A stretch of 34,146 bases of DNA, taken from Schoenoplectus triqueter (lineage: Eukaryota > Streptophyta > Magnoliopsida > Poales > Cyperaceae). The position numbers were made by a program, and so were the translations under genes. Positions 1 through 8,773 of the stretch are shown in pieces (position 1 is the first letter of the stretch; the number at the start of each line of letters is the position of its first letter). The notes beneath the pieces are model-generated. The model was not told where the DNA came from. It was given only the letters and a program-made list of their open reading frames with translations, and ran no database searches. The DNA is taken from assembly GCA_964058805.1 (NCBI GenBank), contig CAXKVV010001797.1:1-34146 (forward strand). Reading direction: 5' to 3'.

Positions 1-280
1 ATATAGGCATAGTGTAAGGCTTGGAAAGTTCTAGAAAGAGCCAGAAAGGCTTGCAAGGATATGAAGACCGAATAGTGGCAAAAGGGTAAATAAGAGAGTA
101 TATGCAACTAACTCAAAACGGCTTAACTGCTAGAGATTGACTCAATTGAGTAATTAGAAAACACAAATACATCCTAGCCACTGATTTAGATTGAACCAAG
201 GGTTGAGATTGAGTTTAAACCGTAATCCAAACACTAATTACTCAACCAATCACCATTTAGCAATATACATACCCCTGGCT

Positions 281-288
281 TATATAAA
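281..288 (+). promoter_or_regulatory. TATA-box-like sequence
   Basis: TATATAAA followed by a C-rich stretch, about 20-60 bp upstream of a purine-rich leader-like sequence. It matches a plant TATA box by sequence only. In so AT-rich a region this may be chance, and no coding sequence downstream supports a gene. It could be the promoter of an unrecognised LTR. Confidence 0.25.
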
Positions 289-720
289 CCCTCAGAATTG
301 ATTCACAGAAGGGAGGAGAGACCCATAGCCCTTCAAGAGACGACCCAGAGAGCAAGTTAGAAGCTTTACTAACCGATTGAACTCAACAAGTGTTGAGAGC
401 TCGGTATACACACTCCCTCTACCTCAATTACAGTGAATTAGAGAAGCTCAAGACTAAGAAAAGGGTGAAGGTTAGTGTTATGATTGAAGCTAATGATTTG
501 AATGACAATTGTACTCGATTTTCATATATCAGTATACTCTTAATACTGTTGATTGTAATTTTTTCATATATTTTTCCTTTACTATCCGAATTATCCAATA
601 TTTTGGATTAAATTTCTTCTCTAAGCCGTCGCCTTGTTATTTCTATCATTTATCTCTTATTTCTTTGATTGTATTTCGGTTAATTGGCTTGAAAATATAA
701 CTGATACGCTGGAATAATCG

Positions 721-797
721 GGTTGATCGAAGATTGCACGATCTCTCAACCTCACAGTCATGCTTTAGCGCTGATCGAAGATCAATTGATCTCTCAG
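721..797. repeat. Pair of hairpins with shared core and different outer stems
   Basis: Two related inverted repeats. At 721-751 the outer arms are GGTTGA and TCAACC around the core TCGAAGAT...ATCTC. At 771-797 the outer arms are CTGA and TCAG around the same type of core, TCGAAGATC...GATCTC. The core is kept while both outer arms change together. This mirrors the larger array at 3.6-4.2 kb. Confidence 0.5.
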
Positions 798-826
798 ACT
801 CTTGCATTCCTAGTTGATTGTTCAAA

Positions 827-861
827 GATTCCAATTCTTGATCAATTCATCAATTGGAATC
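827..861. repeat. Perfect 10-bp inverted repeat
   Basis: Arms GATTCCAATT (827-836) and AATTGGAATC (852-861) with a 15-nt spacer. Another short hairpin follows at 875-910 (CAGTTAT/ATAACTG). Function unknown. Confidence 0.5.
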
Positions 862-1263
862 GCGGAAAATTGAACAGTTATCAAAGATTGAGATTGAATG
901 TGTATAACTGCCATCTTTTCTCATAATTGAGGCAATTATTCACTCAATCCAGATACTATCATAGCTGACGATGAGGTTTAATGAAAAGAAATGTATCAAT
1001 TGGCTGGGAATGCAAGAATCTGTCCAGCTCCAGTAATCGGTATTGACTGTTCATTCTGGAACTCAATGATTAACATGAATTAAAGGAAATTACAAGAATA
1101 AAACACTGGATTGCGTCAATTGGAACTCAGAATTACACAATTAAACAATAAAATGGAAGAATTGAAGCTAGAACAAGGTTCAATTTCGGTTGAATTCATC
1201 TGGTACCGAATTCCGGTATGAGTTGGTACTTGAGTGTGATAATTCCGGTGTTCCACCGTACCG

Positions 1264-1446
1264 ATGCACGATCTAAAGGTACAGACTAGCTCTTCGTATC
1301 AAGGCGACGCTGCAGGTAATGGCCGATCTCCGATTAGGTCGCCGGAGTATCAAGATCGTTTATCCAGTGCGCGTCTCAAAGCACTGAGAAGGAAGATGGA
1401 AGGAGACGCTCTCCGCACTAATCTTGGAAGGCTGCGCGAATATTGA
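1264..1446 (+). other. Short GC-richer open frame, unrecognised
   Basis: A 60-codon ATG-to-stop frame in a patch clearly richer in G+C than its surroundings. The predicted peptide is basic toward its end (a run around KALRRKMEGD). I do not recognise it and see no domain, splice context or upstream promoter that makes it a gene. It may be an exon fragment, part of a retroelement leader, or chance. Confidence 0.15.
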
Positions 1447-1649
1447 AACATATCCAAAGGGTCTAAGCTATCGGACATTTAGGAAATTAAAGCATGAATT
1501 GATCTGGGCCTTCGATCCATGCAGTGCAAATCTTAATCTAATCCGACGGCCCAAATAAGAATAGGATTAAATGAAAGATGGGTGCCAATCTTGATATAGA
1601 TCTGGCGGCCCAGATTAAGCCCATTAATCAATTAATAACAGAACACTAA

Positions 1650-2937
1650 TTATATATGGTAAATAAATGATTTGAAAATGTTATTGAACTCCAAATTGAC
1701 TCAAATTTGTTTCTAAACTTTCCTTATTTTTCATATTATTTTTCTATACAATAATATTCCAGTTTTAGAAATATAATCATGATAAAACAATTTAAAAGCA
1801 AAATACATCACATATATTGATATGTTTGACTTAGCTTTGACTTGTCATTTTAAATACTATAAAAATTCCAAAAATACAAATAAAAATCATAAATAATAAC
1901 TAGATATGTTTTAGTGATTTTTCAAGTGATTTTCCATGAAATAATAATGATGATAGTAATATACTATAATAAATAATGAGATTAGCTATATTCTTTGATA
2001 AATAAAAATATATGAATAATAATAGATATTATATTGATATTTTCTTGATATTTTCCTGTAAAAAGAATAATGAAAATAAATAACACAAAACATACAAAAT
2101 ATACTACCATGATAATAAATAGTAAAATACATTTTCTTTTATAATAAAGAATGATAATATAGTTTTATAATATGAATTGTATTTCTTTTGTTATTTCTAT
2201 ACAAATATACAAAAATATACTTTTGATGAATAAAATGTGATAAAAATAATAGTTTTAATAAAAACATAATGAATTTCATCCCTTATGACTAATAATAAAA
2301 TCTTATACTTTTCTATAGATAATAAATAGAGATAATAAAAATAGATATAATGAATAGTATAATAAATAGAATAGAATATTAGTAATGATTTCTTTTAGCT
2401 ATTATAGATATAAAAAAAATATATAATAATAAAATAATAATAATAATAATAATAATGATAATAGTAAAATAGTATAGCTAACCATCTTTTAATTTTGTAA
2501 ATAATTTTTACATAATGAATAGTATTACAATATAATAGAATATAATAACACAATTCTATTACTTTAGCTATTATAAGCATTTTTAAAAATATAAATAAAA
2601 CATAACTATCTTACTTTCTATTATTTTTGTAAGTGATTTTCTACAAAATAAATAGAGTTTAGAAATAATAAAAATAAAATTCTACTATTTTAGCCATTAT
2701 AAAAAATCCCAAAATATTAATAGCTACCCCTTTTCCTATTTTTGTAAATAATTTTCTACATAGACAAATAGGGTTTAAGAAATAAAAATAATAATAATAA
2801 AAATAATAATAGTAATATAATAATTGTAATAATAATAATAATAATAATAGTAATAATAATAATAATAATAAATGCATCCTTATAATAATGGAAGATATTA
2901 TAATAGACTTTGTGCATTTTAAGAAATGAATAAATAT
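1650..2937. other. Very AT-rich, gene-free stretch
   Basis: Almost entirely A and T with scattered AAT-type simple repeats. The long leucine/tyrosine-rich reading frames here are translations of these repeats and are not genes. I see no conserved protein or RNA. Confidence 0.7.
2775..2872 (+). repeat. (AAT)n microsatellite
   Basis: Interrupted AAT/AATA triplet repeats; a shorter similar tract lies at about 2425-2465. Simple repeat. Confidence 0.85.
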
Positions 2938-3004
2938 GCTCACATAAGGAGTGTAGAGCCACATATGAATATTTGCACACATGACATGACATTTAAAGTG
3001 ATTA

Positions 3005-3026
3005 GTCAAGACAAGAACATCTTGAC
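3005..3026. repeat. GTCRAGA hairpin, copy 1
   Basis: Arms GTCAAGA and TCTTGAC around the loop CAAGAACA. First of five copies (also 3067-3088, 3113-3134, 3175-3196, 3402-3423). Confidence 0.65.
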
Positions 3027-3066
3027 GTGGGATGATTAAGGCTTCAATAGCAATATGAGAAGATAT

Positions 3067-3196
3067 GTCGAGACAAGAACATCTTGACATTTGATGAAGA
3101 ACAACAAGATACGTCGAGACAGGAACATCTTGACGTGAGATGAACAAGGCTTTGATAGCAGCATGAAGAAGTATGTCGAGACAGGAACATCTTGAC
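3067..3196. repeat. GTCRAGA hairpins, copies 2-4
   Basis: Three copies at 3067-3088, 3113-3134 and 3175-3196, each with arms GTCGAGA and TCTTGAC (one G/T wobble) and loop CARGAACA. Spacing between copies is about 46-62 bp. Confidence 0.65.
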
Positions 3197-3311
3197 ACCT
3201 GATGAAGAATAACCAGAGCTACGACACTAACATGAAGATATACGTCGACTCTGAAGAAGAAGAACATTACGATGTCCTAGAGAGGTGACATCTTAATGAC
3301 TCGCTGCCATG

Positions 3312-3326
3312 AGCAAGTAACTCATG
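3312..3326. repeat. Hairpin with CAAGTAA loop in unit A
   Basis: ATGAG / CTCAT (the arms can be extended by one base each side) around the loop CAAGTAA. The equivalent in unit B lies near 3535-3556, with arms GTCGTGAA / TTCATGAC around the same loop, so the pair next to the loop changes from G-C to A-T on both sides. Confidence 0.5.
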
Positions 3327-3401
3327 ATTGAATACGCTCACACAAGGGGTGTAGGGCTACATAGTAATTTTGCACAAGTAATGCAATACGTAGGATGATT
3401 A

Positions 3402-3423
3402 GTCGAGACAAGAACATCTCGAC
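3402..3423. repeat. GTCRAGA hairpin, copy 5 with compensated arm
   Basis: Arms GTCGAGA and TCTCGAC around CAAGAACA. Compared with copy 1 (GTCAAGA/TCTTGAC), the A-T pair has become G-C on both arms. Confidence 0.65.
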
Positions 3424-3560
3424 GCTCGTTGAAGATTGACCAAAGCTACGACATCAGCATGGAGAGATATGTCGACTTTGAAGATGAAGAACATTACGAT
3501 GTCCTAGCGAAGTGACACCTTAATGACTCGGTGTCGTGAACAAGTAATTCATGACCATTT

Positions 3561-3608
3561 GAGCTGGCAAGACTGAACTCGTCCGTCGATGAGTTTGTCT
3601 CCTGGCTC
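3561..3608. repeat. Long imperfect hairpin at array start
   Basis: Left arm 3561-3580 (ends ACTGAACTC) and right arm 3591-3608 (starts GAGTTTGTC, ends TGGCTC) flank a 10-nt loop GTCCGTCGAT. The stem is close to 18 bp with small bulges. It precedes the constant-loop array. Confidence 0.55.
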
Positions 3609-3711
3609 ATTTCCCGAGAATGTGAGATTGAATCAGTCTGTTGGTAGATTCATCCACAAAACAGTGAATGTGAACCGTTCTGTAGGTAGGTTCCTTCACT
3701 AACACATGCCC

Positions 3712-3903
3712 CAATGTTGAACTGGCCCAGCGCTTCAGGTTTGACATTGTGTGCAATTGTGTTTCCTAGGTTTATGAATCGGCTTAGTGCTTCGAATTCA
3801 TGATCTAGAAGATCGGTGAGAAGAAACACGTGGGCCATAGCCACCCTTCTCCTGATTCACCAACCTCAAGATCAACCGGCTCAGTGCTTCGAGTTGTATC
3901 TTG
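3712..3903. repeat. Three class II constant-loop hairpins
   Basis: Three hairpins share a different 13-nt loop, GGCYYAGYGCTTC, at 3724-3736, 3781-3793 and 3878-3890. Their stems differ: CAATGTTGAACT with AGGTTTGACATTG; ATGAATC with GAATTCAT; CAAGATCAAC with GTTGTATCTTG. They sit between class I members, so two hairpin types are interleaved. Confidence 0.6.
3811..3855. repeat. Imperfect inverted repeat
   Basis: GATCGGTGAGAAG (3811-3823) faces CTTCTCCTGATTC (3846-3858), with an inner GTGG/CCAC pair. Part of the same hairpin-rich tract; its loop is unlike classes I and II. Confidence 0.4.
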
Positions 3904-4199
3904 TGTGATTGGTTGTTGACTAGTTAAGATTGAACCGGTCTGTTTGTAGGTTTATCTTCTAGATCAACGGAGGTCGAGTCGGTCTGTATGTAGACTCACC
4001 TCAAGCCCCTATGAAGAGATTAACCTGGTCTGTTGGTAAGGTTACATCTCGAGGTGGCATGGACTGAACCGGTCTGTTTGTAGGTTCGTCCCCCATAGGA
4101 TAAAGCCGATCTGTTTGTAGGTTTTGTCCTCCCTAGATTGAACCGATCTGTTTGTAGGTTCATCTTCCGTAGACCCCTTTTCATAAACCTAGACGACCA

Positions 4200-4560
4200 C
4201 TTGACTATCTCTTAACTATACTATTTGCTTCTCTCTTTCAAAGATCCAGAGGTGCCTCGAGGTTCGTAGCCCAGGGTAATTAACGATGGGGGCTTGCGCC
4301 CACCGGAATCTACAAGAACTCACAATCACTAAAAAACCCCCTGAATGTGCATCCAAATAATCTCTAAACGGCAGAATCGGCCGACGTCCAGCAGATGCAC
4401 GCTCGGGAGGGATCTCCGTGTCCTTCTTCCGCAGAACCCATCGCCCGGCGGCGGTGCGGAGCGCGCGAAAAAGGGTCGCACACTGAGATAAACAGTTATA
4501 ACGATTACTGAACAATTATAACGATTTACTGGGCAGAATAATTTTTCTCTGTTGTTTAAG
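4200..4560. other. GC-richer patch without a recognised gene
   Basis: A sharp rise in G+C at about 4360-4480 inside AT-rich sequence. Open frames exist on the minus strand (up to about 99 codons), but none contains a motif I recognise. It may be retroelement leader or an exon remnant. Confidence 0.3.
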
Positions 4561-5240
4561 CTCAATTTATCTTAACCAATTCAACCAAGTTTAAGTCTAA
4601 CTAAAACTAAGCCTAATGCAGTTTTGATTAAGCTCTTGTATCCTATCATTAGTTTTGGTTCTTGTGCACTAATTCATTTGTATTTTAATCCATGCATAAA
4701 ACTCAAACAAGGTAAATTATAAAATTCAAAATTGTTTTGCAAATCGACAAATCAAAAGAAGGTGTTTAGTGTAACAGTTTGTATGGAGGTGAATGTAATG
4801 TGGAAGAGGGAGGAAGAAGAAGACTCTCCAAGGCTGCTGGAAGACGTCTTTTGTAGAGGGAGACTCGATCAGATCGAAAGAGAATCACGACATTAACTTG
4901 CTGCCTTCTCTGCTTCGATTTTTGAAAAAGCTTCTTACGGTCCCATAGGCAAAGTGCCTATGGGTCTTAAGCTCAGTGCTCCGCCTAGCAGTTGGTTGTT
5001 CCGAGGCTCGTGATGCATCCATCTTGCTTTCAAGTGTGAAGACTTGTGTTCTAGCTTCAATTCTTTGCCCCTTTTGCCTAAATTTCCCTGAAATATAATT
5101 CTGATCAAGACACAATCAAATCTAATAAAATAAGCATGCAAATGTAGTGAAATAAAATATGAGATTGAGAGTTTAATATTGATTTTAGACACAATTAGAA
5201 GTCAAAATGTATATAAAGTCCTCTTAAGCATAGTAATAAG
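4560..5240. repeat. Possible diverged LTR fragment
   Basis: The segment around 4900-5200 has the same order of parts as the end of the gypsy LTR at 23464-24989: a strong hairpin, then mixed sequence, then TAAAATAAGCATG (near 5126-5139), then an AT-rich tail. The 13-base phrase is shared with the gypsy LTR near 24907. No partner LTR or target duplication was found. A chance or older solo LTR remains possible. Confidence 0.3.
4942..4964. repeat. Perfect 10-bp hairpin
   Basis: Arms CCCATAGGCA (4942-4951) and TGCCTATGGG (4955-4964) with a 3-nt spacer. In the possible LTR above it lies about as far from the TAAAATAAGCATG phrase as the CTGCCAAG hairpin does in the gypsy LTR. Confidence 0.6.
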
Positions 5241-5377
5241 TTTGGGTTTCGAAAATTATTCGACGAGATAAAAAATTCGTGATTCGGGTATAGTACGGAT
5301 ATAATTATTGAATAATATTCATGAATAAAATATTTTTTTGACCAAAATATATTATATATTAAATTGATGAATTATTC

Positions 5378-5468
5378 ATGAAATATTCGGTTATGAATAA
5401 AAAAATAAATTATTCATAAATATTCGGTTATGAATAAAAAATAAATTATTTATAAATATTCACGTACA
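5378..5468 (+). repeat. Tandem repeat, ~37-bp unit
   Basis: Two and a half units beginning AAATATTCGGTTATGAATAA, slightly diverged. No coding role seen. Confidence 0.7.
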
Positions 5469-5703
5469 TTATAACTATGCTCGCAAGGACTCAAAAAGAG
5501 ATTGTCACTTTCACACATATTAAAATAACTCTCATACACAATCAACATACACTCAAATACATACTCATTCACCACATTTTCTACGTACAACCTGAACTCT
5601 TAGATCAGGATGTATTACAGATGAAAAAGTCAAACGAGTATGATGACGGAGAATGCCGTAACAAATTTCAAATTAAGATGATGTGTACTGATTGGATTTT
5701 TCT

Positions 5704-5705
<2 letters not shown>

Positions 5706-5744
<39 letters not shown>
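5706..5744. repeat. (TA)n microsatellite
   Basis: About 19 TA units, uninterrupted. Confidence 0.95.
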
Positions 5745-5746
<2 letters not shown>

Positions 5747-5774
5747 GACGCATTAGACTTTGATGCTAGATTTT

Positions 5775-6165
5775 AGTAATAATATGATTTATTAAATTAA
5801 TATTATTAAAAATAAGAGTGAGAAACATAAAATTTCAAATATACGAATGACAGTGCGTCATTGTCAGTAGCGCGCTGTTTGAATTTACGAAACGCGCCAC
5901 TGTCAGTGGCGCGTTTCATTTTTTATTTTTTTTACGAAACGCGCCACTGGCAGTGGCGCGTTTCCTTCTTATATATACAAAACGCACACAGTCGCAAGTG
6001 AGATGGAGGCGCTGCGCGGCGTTTCATTATTTTTTTGAAACGCGCCACTGCCAGTGGCGCGTTTCGTCCGCGTCACTGACAGTGGCGCGCTGCCATTCGT
6101 ATATTTGAAATTTTACGGTTTTCAGTCTTATTTTTAACAATATTAATTTAATAATACTTATTAAT
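5775..6165. mobile_element. Foldback element with CpG-rich palindromes
   Basis: The two halves are inverted copies. Outer arms include AATTTCAAATATACGAATG on the left (about 5831-5849) and its complement on the right (about 6094-6112), extending outward through AT-rich sequence to TTAATATTATTAAAAATAAG-like ends. Inside are three perfect 29-bp palindromes (5889-5917, 5936-5964, 6037-6065) and two partial ones (about 5848-5877 and 6069-6090). No transposase is present, so it would be non-autonomous. No target duplication could be fixed because the edges are AT-rich. Confidence 0.6.
5889..6065. repeat. Three perfect 29-bp palindromes
   Basis: Each reads GAAACGCGCCACTG, one variable centre base (T, G, C in order), then the exact complement CAGTGGCGCGTTTC. 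They lie at 5889-5917, 5936-5964 and 6037-6065. Each contains four CpG sites, conspicuous against AT-rich surroundings. Confidence 0.85.
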
Positions 6166-8147
6166 AATAAAAACTGCTTTGATGCTGGGTTGGCAATCCC
6201 TTCATGTCTTTGAAGGCAGATATGCATTAATTTAATATTGAGCGCAGAAAACCCTTCTTTATTTAGGAAATATTTTATTTCCCCTTCATTTACAGAGATA
6301 GAAATTTCCTCCTTTATGTTGGCAAGTGCCAAGAGAGATTCAAGAAAAAAAAAATACAATTTGTAGTCAGATTGTATTTTTGTTTTTTTTCACATCTAAT
6401 GACCATTTCATTAGGAATGAACGTACGTAATTTGTGGCCCGTGTATTTAATAAGAAATAAATCTTGCATATATCGTTTAAAGAAAAATCAATTTATTACA
6501 AAAAGACTGGGAAAATATTTTAAAATGCCTATGCTATTTTTTAATATAAAATTCGGTTATTTCAACATATTTTATTGTTAATATATTTCTCGAGAGAGAT
6601 TTCTCTCCTATAGAGAGGTACGGCCTACGTGTGAAAACATATTAGATGCCACTGCAAATATAAAAAGGATATTTATATAGTTTTATTTCTCTCAATCACA
6701 TTCCTTTTTCTGGATTCAAATATGCTATTAGAACCCTACTTTTTTCATTCAATGAACCCAAAACTTTAGTAGCTCGAATCTCAAAGTATCTCGAACTCAA
6801 AATCTCCACCTTCGAGATGGTAATAATAGAGCCCTCCTTTTATCCAAAATAACAACAGATTTGGATCTTTATTTCCCTTTGGGAAGAACAGATGTTCGTT
6901 TTATAGTTTCAAATTTTTGATAGAATTTGCTGCATATAATTTATTATTATTTTTGAAATGATAAGTGATAGTTTAGAAAGCCAAGGAGTGAATTAATTAA
7001 CTGAATTAATATCCCCTGGTGTTAGTGCTGCTGCCTTGCTTAAATTAATACCATCTTTATGCTTATAATAAACACTTAAGTATGCGTGTCATCTTCGAAT
7101 AAATGTTTATTAAATGAGGTAATGCCATACAGAGAAAATGCCTCATAACCTATAACCAATTAATGTCTGTACCAAAATTAACTATTAATATAATAAACGT
7201 GACGTGTGAAATGGATATGATAGCAACTACCAAAATGGAAGCAATAAACTCATAAACATACCTCTAATTGTGTGCTTTGTTGCTAAAAGCAAGACGGCTT
7301 CCCACACATTTTTTGATTTAAGAGAAAAAAGAGGTATTTTTTTTTATTCTGGTCTCCGAACTGTTTCAACCTCTAGCATCTCCAGAAGAAATCTGTAGGT
7401 TTTCAAACGTTCTTTGTGAAAATACAGTTAGTTTTAATTTAAAAAAAAAATTATTCCTTTGTTGTCAGCACATAGAAATATTGTATTAGAATAGATATTT
7501 CAACCTCAGAACTTTGGCGAAACTTTTCTGTTTCTTTTGGAAATGACGATCAAATTAATACATTTTTGCCGTGTAACTATTTATACATCATAACTAAAGA
7601 TGATAATTCAATATTTTTGAGGCTGGACTTGTAGTTTAATTAATTTAATAATAGATGCCGTTCTATATATCAGCACAATGCTTTCACATTTTCTATGAGC
7701 TTTCCTTTTTGCCAAGTAGCAGGTATTTTATATGATTGTATTTTGTTGACCAAAATGAAGGGGGAGGCTCATAAGTCATATAATTAAAAAAAGAAAGAAA
7801 AAAGAAGAAGAGATGATTGCACTATGGCCTATTGCCGGATGACATATCAGATGGTACATTACGAAATTATTAAAAATAATTAAGAGGAAAGAAAATGATT
7901 AGAGAGAGATGCTGACAGCCATACCCATACCTGAGGTCAAGACGTCAAGTTGATTGGAACAGCACACCAACTCCTATGGAGAGACAACTGCATTGCATCC
8001 AGATGCAATCAAGTGTTTATCCAGAAATGGATTACTTGAGTTCATTAATCAAACCTGGACAGTGGACAGTGGACACTGGACAGGGATCGCTCGCCAACTC
8101 CACCTCTGTACATTTTTTTCCTCTCTCATTTTTTTTTTGTTGTTGTT
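6166..8147. other. Gene-free stretch
   Basis: AT-rich sequence with only short frames. None shows a recognisable domain. A short segment at about 8007-8060 resembles 13424-13470 in the same orientation (see findings). Confidence 0.6.
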
Positions 8148-8291
8148 GAGAAAAGTATGTTTTTGCCCCCTAAACTATCACATTTGGTTCAATTCAGCCC
8201 TTAAACTTTTTTTGGTTCAATCAACCCCTTATACTATTCATCTTGGTTCAAATTGGCACTTCCATCCACTCTCCATTACTGAGTTGGTAAC
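8148..8291 (+). repeat. Left terminal inverted repeat of DNA element
   Basis: Begins GAGAAAAGTATGTTTTTGCC and contains repeated TTGGTTCAATY phrases. It is the reverse complement, with perhaps 80-85% identity by eye, of 13135-13276. The arms enclose about 1.1 kb of sequence plus the nested copia element. Confidence 0.6.
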
Positions 8292-8485
8292 ATATATATC
8301 CGTTAAACTCACTCTCTTCTTCCTCTGTGCTTAGTTACGAACTCAACCCCCTCCATTTCTATTTACATGTTGATGTTGGTCTCTCCAGGACTTCATCCCA
8401 CTTCTCTGTTACTTCCATCTTTTTTTTCTTCTTTCTTCACCTCCTTAGTTTGATCTATGGCAATACAACCTCTCAATTTTAGTGC

Positions 8486-8490
8486 TCCCA
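8486..8490. repeat. Copia target-site duplication, left
   Basis: TCCCA, matching 12523-12527. Confidence 0.9.
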
Positions 8491-8773
8491 TGAAAGTTTA
8501 AATAGATAATTCAGAATTTTCTATTTATTCTTTTGTATTTCTTATTACATCAGTGCACGACACTATTACATATATAGTAGTTTAATTATAAACCCTAGAG
8601 CTTCTAACTACCCTATGATTACATATTGACGGTGTAGATTGAGACTTTACAATGAGGTGTAATATGCGTGACCTCTTCTGCCAATGTCAGTACGTCCGTG
8701 CATGGGATTGTTGCTGACTGCAGCTATCCCTCAAGTCGGGTGTAGAATGGAGTCGTCCATTTTATCCTTAATA
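8491..8773 (-). repeat. Copia 3' LTR
   Basis: 283 bp. In element orientation it begins TATTAAGG and ends CTTTCA, so the termini are TA...CA and not the usual TG...CA. The other LTR has the same termini. The pol frame runs into it, with its stop at 8731-8733. Confidence 0.95.

Larger units (their letters stand above)
1..1650. other. Unclassified region with short hairpins
   Basis: No convincing coding gene is visible. The stretch holds several short inverted repeats (CTCAAC/GTTGAG near 380-395, the palindrome ACTCAATTGAGT near 140-151, and those listed separately at 721-910) and a TATA-like box near 281. At 1500-1625 a phrase ending in a GGCCCA-type block occurs twice (near 1535-1560 and 1600-1620). 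The general look resembles the untranslated part or LTR of a retroelement, but I found no second LTR, primer-binding site or pol domain to confirm it. Confidence 0.35.
2938..3560. repeat. Diverged direct duplication, units 2938-3334 and 3335-3560
   Basis: Unit A (2938-3334) and unit B (3335-3560) start with the same GCTCACAYAAGGRGTGTAG phrase and end with matching TTAATGACTCG...CAAGTAA...CATGA segments. Unit A is longer because it carries four copies of the GTCRAGA hairpin where unit B has one. The duplication is diverged but collinear, so it is an old tandem duplication with internal expansion. No coding potential recognised. Confidence 0.65.
3621..4165. repeat. Array of eight class I constant-loop hairpins
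   Basis: Eight imperfect inverted repeats share the loop RGTCTGTTTGTA (12 nt, slight variants). Loops lie at 3635-3646, 3677-3688, 3937-3948, 3981-3992, about 4026-4039, 4071-4082, 4108-4119 and 4145-4156. Stems differ: AGTGAATGTGAACC/GGTTCCTTCACT, GAGGTCGAGTC/GACTCACCTC, GGACTGAACC/GGTTCGTCC, AGGATAAAGCC/GGTTTTGTCCT and others, yet each left arm pairs with its own right arm. In at least five (3621, 3926, 3970, 4061, 4135) the left arm has one unpaired base five positions from the loop. No coding frame spans the array. Whether it acts as DNA or RNA is unknown. Confidence 0.7.

Noticed and set aside
2659..3267. 202-codon minus-strand frame
   Set aside because: Translation of AAT repeats (poly-Leu/Tyr) and of the repeated hairpin unit; no gene features.
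3621..4165. CRISPR-like array
   Set aside because: Conserved loops alternate with variable sequence, but the variable parts are self-complementary arms and not spacers, spacing is irregular, and the context is a plant genome full of retroelements.
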